DNA of 10,399 nt from CAYNEL01 sp964396225 (GTDB taxonomy: Bacteria; Patescibacteriota; Minisyncoccia; Moranbacterales; UBA1568). Shown piece after piece: positions 1 to 5,562 of the stretch (within the stretch, counting starts at the first letter, position 1; each line of letters starts with the position of its first letter). The position numbers and the translations under genes were made by a program. The notes beneath the pieces were generated by a model, which saw nothing but the letters and a program-made list of their open reading frames with translations, did not search any database and had not been told where the DNA came from. The stretch covers positions 1 to 10,399 of the forward strand of contig CAYNEL010000032.1 in assembly GCA_964396225.1 (NCBI GenBank), in the 5' to 3' direction.

Positions 1-1922
1 GCGAGGGCGAGGCCATCGCCTGGCACGTGGCCGAAGTGTGCGGCCTGAAGAAACCACGGCGAGTGCTCTTCTACGAAATCACCCCGTCGGCCGTGGCGGC
101 GGCGGTGGAACATCCGCGCCCGCTCGACGTCAACCTGCGCCGCGCCCAGGAGGCCCGCCGCGTCCTGGACCGTCTCGTCGGCTACGACCTCTCGGGCCTG
201 GTGTGGAAGAAGGTGCGTTACGGCCTCTCGGCGGGCCGGGTCCAGTCCCCCGCCCTCCACATCCTCGTGGAGCGGGAACAAGAGATCCGCGCCTTCAAGC
301 CGGAAACCTACTACACCCTCGCCGCCGCCTGCCTCACTGAGAAAAAGGAACGCATCACCTTCGCCTGCGTCGAGGAACCCCGCGACCGGAAACGCCGCGA
401 CGAGATCCTGGCCCTCGGACAGAAAGGCGAATGGCGCGTCACAGGGGTCAAGGCGAGCGACGCGGTGCGTCGACCACGGCCACCTTTTACCACCTCGACC
501 CTCCAGCAGGCGGCCAGCTCGCGCCTCGGCTTCTCCCCTGCGCGCACCATGCGCATCGCCCAGAAGCTCTACGAGGCGGGACACATCAGCTACATGCGCA
601 CCGACAGCGTCAACCTCTCGGAGGAGGCGGTGCGTCATATCGCCGACACGGTGATGCGGGAATACGGCCAGGAATACCTCGACCTCCGCGCCTACAGGAC
701 CAAGAGCAAGAACGCCCAGGAAGCCCACGAGGCCATCCGTCCCACCCAGATCGGACACCGGGCGGCCGGCCACACGGACGAGGAACGGAAGCTCTACGCC
801 CTCATCCGCTCACGCACCCTGGCCTCGCAGATGGCCGACGCGCGTATCCTCCGCACCAAGCTCACCGCCAACATCGCGTCCCCCGGCCTGCCCGACTTCA
901 CCGTCACCGGTTCGCACCTCTTGTTCCCCGGCTGGCTCTCGGCCGACCCGGCCGCCCGCGAGGAGGACGTGGAGCTGCCGAGGGTGGAGGAAGGCGACCC
1001 CCTGACGCTCGCCGAGCTCTCATCCGAGGAGAAGGAGACCCAGGGTCCCAACCGCTACTCGGAAGCCGGTCTGGTGAAAGAGCTCGAGAAGCGCGGCATC
1101 GGCCGGCCTTCGACCTACGCCTCGATCATCAAAACCATCCAGGACCGCGGCTATGTGGTCAAGGAGGGCAAGGCGCTCATGCCCACCGAGACCGGCGAGG
1201 TGGTGGACGGCTTCCTCTCCGAACACTTCGCCGACGTCGTCTCGGACGCCCTGACCGCCGAGATGGAGGACAAGTTGGACGACATCGCCAACGGCAAGCG
1301 CGAATACCAGAAGACGCTCGAGGAGTTCTACAAACCCTTCACCCGATCGGTGAAGAGCAAGGACAAGCTCGACAAGATGACCACCCTGGGCGATGCCCCA
1401 GAGGGCGTCCTCTGCCCCAAATGCGGCAGCGCCATGGTGCGCAAACTCTCCCGCACGGGAACCTTCCTTTCCTGTTCGCGTTTCCCGGAATGCGACGGCG
1501 CCCGCACGGCGGAAGGCGAGGAGCTCGAGGGGCCCAAGGAGACCGGCGAGGCCTGTCCCGAGTGCGCCGACGGCAGGCTCGTGGAACGCGACGGCCGTTA
1601 CGGACGCTTCGTGGCCTGCAGCAACTACCCCAAATGCAAATACATCAAGAAGGACGCCATCCCGCCCGTGACCACCGGTGTTCAATGCCCCACCTGCAAG
1701 CAGGGTGAGATGGTGGAGCGCCGCGGACGGTTCGGGATCTTCTACAGCTGTTCACGCTATCCCGACTGCAAGAACGCCATCAAGGCCAAGCCCACCGGCG
1801 CCCTGTGCCCGCTCTGCGGCTCGCTCATGATGGAAGGCACCAAGACCATCCCCGAGCGCTGCAGTAAGAAGGAGTGTCCCAACCACAACCCCCACAAACA
1901 CGGACCAGCGAAAAAGCGGTGA
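1..1922 (+). CDS. topA: DNA topoisomerase I, 3' part (5' end outside window)
   Basis: Type IA topoisomerase that relaxes negatively supercoiled DNA by passing a strand through a transient single-strand break. The frame is open from the left edge: the first codons read EGEAIAWH, the end of the Toprim metal-binding DREGEAIAWH motif, so most of the Toprim domain lies outside. The core motifs are all there: QEARRVLDRLVGYDLS, GLSAGRVQSPAL, PFTTSTLQQ, and SYMRTDS with the catalytic tyrosine at codon 591-593. GRPSTYASII follows near 1110. The C-terminal end carries four Cys4 zinc ribbons starting near 1416, 1557, 1689 and 1809. The first three are of the usual C-x2-C...C-x4/5-C type, and the last is a shorter CPLC...CSKKEC form. 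A basic, histidine-containing tail closes the protein. An internal GTG at 27 is not the real start because homology continues upstream to the edge. The stop lies inside a terminator hairpin. I see no frameshift. Confidence 0.97.
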   Translation, partial: EGEAIAWHVAEVCGLKKPRRVLFYEITPSAVAAAVEHPRPLDVNLRRAQEARRVLDRLVGYDLSGLVWKKVRYGLSAGRVQSPALHILVEREQEIRAFKPETYYTLAAACLTEKKERITFACVEEPRDRKRRDEILALGQKGEWRVTGVKASDAVRRPRPPFTTSTLQQAASSRLGFSPARTMRIAQKLYEAGHISYMRTDSVNLSEEAVRHIADTVMREYGQEYLDLRAYRTKSKNAQEAHEAIRPTQIGHRAAGHTDEERKLYALIRSRTLASQMADARILRTKLTANIASPGLPDFTVTGSHLLFPGWLSADPAAREEDVELPRVEEGDPLTLAELSSEEKETQGPNRYSEAGLVKELEKRGIGRPSTYASIIKTIQDRGYVVKEGKALMPTETGEVVDGFLSEHFADVVSDALTAEMEDKLDDIANGKREYQKTLEEFYKPFTRSVKSKDKLDKMTTLGDAPEGVLCPKCGSAMVRKLSRTGTFLSCSRFPECDGARTAEGEELEGPKETGEACPECADGRLVERDGRYGRFVACSNYPKCKYIKKDAIPPVTTGVQCPTCKQGEMVERRGRFGIFYSCSRYPDCKNAIKAKPTGALCPLCGSLMMEGTKTIPERCSKKECPNHNPHKHGPAKKR

Positions 1923-1943
1923 CCCTCGGGTCACCGCTTTTTT
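1911..1943 (+). terminator. Rho-independent terminator of topA, overlapping the stop codon
   Basis: A 13-bp perfect stem pairs 1911-1923 with 1930-1942 around the six-base loop CCTCGG, followed by a T run. The topA TGA (1920-1922) sits inside the left arm. A-rich and T-rich ends make the element symmetrical, so on the minus strand the same hairpin is followed by five Ts. It could also stop transcripts arriving from the zinc-uptake genes. Confidence 0.9.
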
Positions 1944-2011
1944 GACGACAGACCGGCCGGTATGCCACAGTGGAGGCGTCACAGTCCTTTCCCGCCACCA
2001 GGAGACAGACC

Positions 2012-2239
2012 ATGCTTCCCATCGTCTTGAGGTCCCCCTCCTCTCCAGACGCAGAGCCGCGCATCGACGTCCAAAGTCCAGAGAGTCGGCAGACGCTGGC
2101 CAGCGGGCTTTCGGTCCGAAAGGCCATCGTCTGGATCGTCAGCCACTGCCCCTGGCTCCCGTCGGCGAATGCCAAGGAAATCGCCCGCAAGCTCGTCGTC
2201 CGGGCCTTGCGCCGGGGCCACTCCTTGGAAACCGCATGA
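2012..2239 (+). CDS. Small protein of unknown function, 75 residues
   Basis: I do not recognise this protein. The ATG at 2012 is preceded by AGGAG at 2000-2004, seven bases upstream, a well-placed Shine-Dalgarno; an in-frame GTG at 1970 lacks one, so the ATG is chosen. Codon third positions are mostly G or C, as in neighbouring genes. The N-terminal half is proline- and serine-rich. The middle has a short hydrophobic stretch (RKAIVWIVSHCPWLP, too short for a confident membrane span). The C-terminal half looks like a basic amphipathic helix (KEIARKLVVRALRRG). A weak promoter is possible, with TTGACG at 1942-1947 and a poor -10 about 18 bases on. A terminator on the same strand follows 27 bases after the stop. 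Being flanked by one terminator on each side suggests a monocistronic gene. That it is coding is likely; its role is open. Confidence 0.6.
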   Translation: MLPIVLRSPSSPDAEPRIDVQSPESRQTLASGLSVRKAIVWIVSHCPWLPSANAKEIARKLVVRALRRGHSLETA

Positions 2240-2265
2240 ACCCTCCCGAGAACGACCATGCTCTT

Positions 2266-2303
2266 GGGCCATCCGTGAACCTACTGGATGGCCTGCTTTT
2301 TTT
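2266..2303 (+). terminator. Rho-independent terminator after the small gene
   Basis: The stem GGCCATCC (2267-2274) pairs with GGATGGCC (2286-2293) around an 11-base loop. A G-T pair can extend it, and seven Ts follow at 2297-2303. Read on the minus strand the hairpin is not followed by a T run, so it works only for plus-strand transcripts. That supports a plus-strand gene upstream. The last Ts overlap the stop codon of the permease gene on the other strand. Confidence 0.8.
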
Positions 2304-3105
2304 ACCGTCCGGAACGGATGAGGAAACTGGCCCCGAAAGAGAGGAGCGTCACCATCACCACCGCGCCGCCGAGAGGCACGCCGAAGACGTACGACAGGAG
2401 AAGTCCGGCGAACATCGAGAAGGCCGAGACGGCTTCGGCCAGGAGGAGCGTCCGGGCGAAACTGGTTTTCCATTGGAGGGCCGCGAAAACGGGAATGACC
2501 ATCAGCGCGCCGACGAGGAGGACACCCACCACCCGGGCGAGGAGGGCCACCACGGCCGCAGCGAAGAGGAGCAGCAGGGTGTTGTACAGACGCACCCGAT
2601 ACCCGGAGACCCGGGCCAGATCCTCGTCGAAAGCCACGAGAAAGAGGCCGCGATAGGCGCTCCAGGCGAAGAGTACGGTGGCGAGCGACAAACCAGCAAT
2701 GAGCGCCACGTCACCCCAGGTGACGGTGGCCAGGCTGCCAAAGAGGTACCCGACCAGACCGACGTTGAGACCCTTGGAAAGTGAAAGGAGGATGACGGCC
2801 ATGGCCAGGCTACCCGAAAGGAAGAGGGCCAACACCGCCTCGCCGAGGAGTGCGGCCTTGCGACCGACGCGTTCCATCCCGAGCGCCGCCAGCATCGCGG
2901 TTCCGAGCGCCGAGAGAGTGGGCGGCACGCCGGCGAACACCCCGATAGCAAGACCGAGGAGCGAGACGTGTGAAAAGACGTCGGCAAACAGGGAAAGTCG
3001 CCGCATCACGAGGAAGATGCCGACGAGCGGCGCAGCCAAGGAAAGGAGCATCCCGGCCAGAAGCGCCCGTTGGAGGAATTCGAATTGGACGAAGTCGGTC
3101 AGCAT
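2302..3105 (-). CDS. znuB: Metal (probably zinc) ABC transporter permease, ABC-3 family
   Basis: Integral membrane subunit (267 residues) of the zinc importer encoded with the two genes upstream. It is hydrophobic throughout, with about eight or nine predicted membrane segments. It shows the ABC-3 family landmarks: QRALLAGMLLSLAAPLVGIFLVMRR near the N-terminus, ADVFSHVSLLGLAIG (41-55), GYLFGSLATVT (119-129), the cytoplasmic coupling segment AFDEDLARVSGYRV (158-171), and VVGVLLVGALMVIPVFAA (192-209). Length is normal. The ATG at 3105 gives the usual family N-terminus (MLTDFVQFEFLQRALL). A TTG at 3129 would add eight residues but overlaps a possible -10 box. Unlike the tight spacing among its partners, about 120 bases separate this start from the ATPase stop. 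Zinc rather than manganese or iron is inferred from the partners. Confidence 0.92.
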   Translation of the reverse strand: MLTDFVQFEFLQRALLAGMLLSLAAPLVGIFLVMRRLSLFADVFSHVSLLGLAIGVFAGVPPTLSALGTAMLAALGMERVGRKAALLGEAVLALFLSGSLAMAVILLSLSKGLNVGLVGYLFGSLATVTWGDVALIAGLSLATVLFAWSAYRGLFLVAFDEDLARVSGYRVRLYNTLLLLFAAAVVALLARVVGVLLVGALMVIPVFAALQWKTSFARTLLLAEAVSAFSMFAGLLLSYVFGVPLGGAVVMVTLLSFGASFLIRSGR

Positions 3106-3125
3106 AGACAGAGAAATATCAGCCC

Positions 3126-3154
3126 TCAATATCCGGCCGCCCAGTGGTTTTCAA
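3126..3154 (-). promoter_or_regulatory. Possible internal promoter for the permease gene
   Basis: On the minus strand TTGAAA (3149-3154) is followed after exactly 17 bases by TATTGA (3126-3131). The -35 matches consensus at five of six positions, the -10 at only three of six. A start about seven bases beyond would give a leader of roughly 15 bases before the ATG at 3105, similar to the short leaders predicted for other genes here. Weak evidence from pattern matching only. Confidence 0.3.
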
Positions 3155-3164
3155 GGCTCACCTC

Positions 3165-3188
3165 GGATCCATGGTCTTGGATCCATGG
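3165..3188. repeat. Short direct repeat / hairpin in the znuC-znuB gap
   Basis: GGATCCATGG occurs twice, at 3165-3174 and 3179-3188, with a 14-base period. The same bases can fold into a 7-bp hairpin (GGATCCA 3165-3171 with TGGATCC 3178-3184, loop TGGTCT). No T run follows on either strand, so it is not a normal terminator. It could be an mRNA-processing or stabilising stem, or a remnant of an inserted repeat. Confidence 0.55.
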
Positions 3189-3225
3189 GACATCAAATAT
3201 TGGAAAATCGGGCATTGGAAATTTT

Positions 3226-3975
3226 TTATTCGTGGTGGTGATGCGGGACGAAGCGGGCCTCCCCGCCATAGAGCTGGCGGAGGTAGTCCCCCGAGGCGAA
3301 TTCCTCGCTTGATACCTGGCAGATCACCCGGCGGTTCAGGGCGATGACGGTTCGGACCTCACGCGCCACCATATCGAGATCGTGTGAAACCAGAACGATG
3401 GTCATCCCCTGACGGTTGAGTTCGCCGAGGAAAGCGTAGAACTCCTGCTCGGAACGCGCGTCCACCCCGGTAGTCGGTTCGTCCAGGACGAGGAGTTGGG
3501 GCTCGGAGACCAGGGCGCGAGCAATGAGCGCCTTCTGGCGTTCGCCGCCCGAGAGCTCGCCGAGGCGTCGGTCGGCAAACCGTTCCAATCCGGACAACCG
3601 GAGGACATCGTCCACCCGCGCCCGTTCGGCCGAGGACAGCCAGGGCCGGGCCGAGAGGCCGCGCGGGAGGCCGCTCGCCACCACTTCGCGGACCGTGGCC
3701 GGAAAGGCGATATCCGTGCGAGCGGCGTGCTGGGGAACGTAGCCGACGGCTGACCATTCGCGGAAATCCTGGATCGGTTCGCCGAAGAGCCTGACCTCGC
3801 CGGTTTCCGGCGCCAGGAGTCCGAGCATTACCCGGAGAGCCGTCGTCTTGCCGCTCCCGTTGCCGCCCACAAGACCCACATAGTCCCCTTCGGCTACGGA
3901 AAATGTCACGTCATCCAGGACGGGCTCGGTGGCGTAGCGGAAAGTGATGTGCTTCAGTTCGACGGCGGGTGTCAT
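3226..3975 (-). CDS. znuC: Zinc ABC transporter ATP-binding protein
   Basis: Cytoplasmic ATPase subunit (249 residues) powering the importer. The ABC motifs are complete: Walker A GGNGSGKTT (37-45), Q-loop YVPQ (Gln82), signature LSGGE (141-145), Walker B LLVLDEP (161-167), D-loop and H-loop His198 (VLVSHDL). The N-terminus VELKHITFRY and the order binding protein-ATPase-permease match the Znu/Mnt class. The C-terminus ends in PHHHHE, a compact histidine cluster that may bind metal. ATG 3975 is preferred because it gives the standard family N-terminus. An earlier ATG at 3999 would add eight residues and overlap the end of the binding-protein gene, so translational coupling is possible either way. 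The symbol is by function; ATPases of this class are hard to tell apart by sequence alone. Confidence 0.92.
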   Translation of the reverse strand: MTPAVELKHITFRYATEPVLDDVTFSVAEGDYVGLVGGNGSGKTTALRVMLGLLAPETGEVRLFGEPIQDFREWSAVGYVPQHAARTDIAFPATVREVVASGLPRGLSARPWLSSAERARVDDVLRLSGLERFADRRLGELSGGERQKALIARALVSEPQLLVLDEPTTGVDARSEQEFYAFLGELNRQGMTIVLVSHDLDMVAREVRTVIALNRRVICQVSSEEFASGDYLRQLYGGEARFVPHHHHE

Positions 3976-3989
3976 AAGGCGCTCTCGGA

Positions 3990-4967
3990 TCAGCGGCATT
4001 CGAGCCCTTGGCGCAAGGCCTCGAGGTTGGCCTCGGCCAACGAGAGGTAGTCCGCACCTCGGGCGGCCTGTTCGGCCGTGAGACCTTCGATGGGATCGAG
4101 GACGAGGGTGGTGGCACCCACCTCCCGAGCCAGGGTCTCGGCCGTCTTGGGACTGGCCAACGTCTCGAAATACACGACGCGCAGACCCTCGCTCCGCATC
4201 AGGGAGGCCAGTTCGGCCAGCCGCTCGAGCGACGGCTCGGCTTCCGGTGACAGGCCGGCCACGGGGAGGATCCCGAAACCGTAGCGGTCGGCCAGATAAC
4301 CGAAGGCGTCATGGGCCACGACGATGTGTTCCTTGGAACAGTCCTCGAGGCCCTCGCGGTAATCGTCGTCGAGCGCCTGGAGCTTCTCCGCGTACGCGGC
4401 GGCGTTGGCGAAATACGCCTCACGCCCGGCCGGATCGAGGACTACCAACATATCGCGGATAATGATCACCTGCTTTTCGGCCAGGACGGGGTCGAGCCAG
4501 AGGTGCGGATCGGCGCCCTCGTAGCCGTGGTCCGGCGCGGCGTCGGCCGCTTCCGGCTCAAACGCGTGTTCGGCCAGGGCGGCGTCGGCATCGCTCGCCC
4601 GAAGCTCGAACTGCGCGGACATGACGAGGCTCGTGACATCCCGTGCGGCAAGATCGGAAACGAGCCTTTCAGCCCACGCGTCCAGACCGGCGCCGTTCAT
4701 CAGGAAAAGACGGCTCCGGTGGATACCGGCGATATCCTCGGGTGAAGGTTCGTAATCATGCGGCTCGGTGCCGGCCGGCACGACGGTGGTCACGACGACG
4801 CGCTCACCCCCCACAGCCCGCGCGAATTCGGCCAACGGATAAAAAGTGGCGGCGACGCGGACCGGCAACTCCGTGCTGGCCGGCGCGGTTTCGCGCCGCG
4901 CCATCCCCCACCACACGGCGAAAGCGATGAGGAGCGGCACCCCGAGCAGCACGGCGATCTTTTGCAT
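3990..4967 (-). CDS. znuA: Zinc-binding periplasmic/surface protein of ABC transporter (ZnuA-like)
   Basis: Solute-binding protein (325 residues) of cluster A-I that captures metal outside the membrane and hands it to the permease. The expected ligands are visible: His70 (TEPHDYEPSP), His155 (DPHLWLDP), His219 (VVAHDAFGYLADRYG) and Asp291 (LVLDPIEGL). Manganese-type relatives usually have Glu at the third place, so His219 favours zinc. A short acidic loop with His134 and His147 lies where zinc proteins carry a His-rich loop. The N-terminus has one hydrophobic segment (about 4-20) but no lipobox cysteine. The first Cys is residue 210, so the protein is probably held by an uncleaved anchor or secreted, not lipidated. 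Cys210 and Cys324 are the only cysteines. It starts 24 bases after the regulator stop, with no clear Shine-Dalgarno. Confidence 0.94.
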   Translation of the reverse strand: MQKIAVLLGVPLLIAFAVWWGMARRETAPASTELPVRVAATFYPLAEFARAVGGERVVVTTVVPAGTEPHDYEPSPEDIAGIHRSRLFLMNGAGLDAWAERLVSDLAARDVTSLVMSAQFELRASDADAALAEHAFEPEAADAAPDHGYEGADPHLWLDPVLAEKQVIIIRDMLVVLDPAGREAYFANAAAYAEKLQALDDDYREGLEDCSKEHIVVAHDAFGYLADRYGFGILPVAGLSPEAEPSLERLAELASLMRSEGLRVVYFETLASPKTAETLAREVGATTLVLDPIEGLTAEQAARGADYLSLAEANLEALRQGLECR

Positions 4968-4991
4968 AAGCGGAACGTTAGTGAGAGGGAT

Positions 4992-5456
4992 CTAGCGGGC
5001 CTGCCTCGCCCCGCAGGCGCGGCACAGGCCGAAAAGCTCGAGCATGTGGTCGAGGATGCGGAAACCGTTGTGCCGGTACACCTGGGTGCCGGCCCGCTGC
5101 AACTCGGCCTCGTAGGCGTCGAGGTCGATATCCTCGACACGCGCGCACCCGAGGCAGACGAGGTGATGGTGGTGGCCGGCCGCCACGGGTTCGTAACGGA
5201 CCGTCCCGTCCCGGAAACTGGTGCGCCGCACCAACCCGGTCCGCTCGAACAGCGCGAGGTCGCGGTAGACGGTGGTCTTGTTGCAACGTATCCCCCGGCG
5301 TTTCAGGCGGCTGAGGAGATCCGGAACCGAGGCGGCGTGGTCACCCGACCGGAGGACGGCCAGGAGGGCGCTCCGCACCCGGGTGGGGCGGATGCTTTTT
5401 TCGGCGAGGAGGTGGGCCGGGTCGCGGAGGTCCGGCGCGAGGGTCACGGGTTTCAT
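4992..5456 (-). CDS. zur: Fur-family metalloregulator, probably zinc-responsive Zur
   Basis: DNA-binding repressor of 154 residues, a normal Fur length. It has an N-terminal winged helix with the recognition segment NKTTVYRDLALFERTGLV (59-76), then a dimerisation domain with the metal motif GHHHHLVCLGC (94-104). The two CxxC pairs (Cys101/104, Cys145/148) form the structural zinc site; further ligands are likely among His95-98, His129 and His137. Zinc specificity is inferred from its place as first gene of a zinc-uptake operon and from the operator in its own promoter. Other Fur family members (Fur, PerR) cannot be excluded by sequence alone. ATG 5456 gives the usual start. The frame stays open to 5630, but that extension would run through the promoter and into relA. 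GGAG lies only two bases before the ATG, too near for normal use. Confidence 0.9.
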   Translation of the reverse strand: MKPVTLAPDLRDPAHLLAEKSIRPTRVRSALLAVLRSGDHAASVPDLLSRLKRRGIRCNKTTVYRDLALFERTGLVRRTSFRDGTVRYEPVAAGHHHHLVCLGCARVEDIDLDAYEAELQRAGTQVYRHNGFRILDHMLELFGLCRACGARQAR

Positions 5457-5462
5457 ATCTCC

Positions 5463-5491
5463 AGCGTAATGCAACTTTGTTGCAAAGTCAA
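5463..5491 (-). promoter_or_regulatory. Promoter of the regulator-zinc uptake operon
   Basis: On the minus strand TTGACT (5486-5491) and TACGCT (5463-5468) are separated by 17 bases. The -35 is good (five of six) and the -10 mediocre (three of six). Transcription starting seven bases beyond the -10 would begin at or beside the A of the ATG at 5456, giving a leaderless mRNA. The spacer is filled by the inverted repeat listed separately, so repressor binding would directly block polymerase. Confidence 0.6.
5470..5484. promoter_or_regulatory. Probable Zur/Fur-family operator (6-3-6 inverted repeat)
   Basis: TGCAAC-TTT-GTTGCA is a perfect inverted repeat with a three-base centre. It lies between the -35 and -10 of the regulator promoter and is in keeping with the short palindromic sites used by Fur-family repressors. 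The repeat and its position are seen directly; the bound protein is inferred. It lies about 50 bases from the -10 of the divergent relA promoter and probably does not block that one. Confidence 0.7.
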
Positions 5492-5508
5492 AAACCGGCC
5501 GGGATGAC

Positions 5509-5538
5509 TTGGCCCAGGTCAAACTTTGCGCGTATACT
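5509..5538 (+). promoter_or_regulatory. Promoter of the RelA/SpoT gene
   Basis: TATACT at 5533-5538 is a strong -10. TTGGCC at 5509-5514 is a moderate -35 with an 18-base spacer. The predicted start near 5545 leaves only about 18 bases before the ATG at 5563. That leader holds no Shine-Dalgarno but a pyrimidine run CCCCTCCT directly before the start codon. Confidence 0.55.
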
Positions 5539-5562
5539 GGGAACACTTGGACATCCCCTCCT

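Noticed and set aside
1979..2473. Minus-strand open frame overlapping the small gene and the end of znuB
   Set aside because: It overlaps the conserved permease in another frame and has no start signal. The terminator at 2266-2303 points to plus-strand transcription.
1942..2784. Plus-strand open frame of 280 codons across the small gene and the znuB 3' half
   Set aside because: It is very rich in Glu, Arg, Gly and His, reads antisense to a clear membrane protein, and crosses a terminator. It is a composition artefact.
3165..3188. Terminator after znuC
   Set aside because: The hairpin has only seven base pairs and no T run on the minus strand, so it is not a convincing rho-independent terminator.
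5278..5290. Second GTTGCAAC palindrome as a further operator
   Set aside because: It lies inside the regulator coding sequence (the codons for RCNK) and has its half sites overlapping, not spaced by three bases as in the promoter site. It is probably chance.
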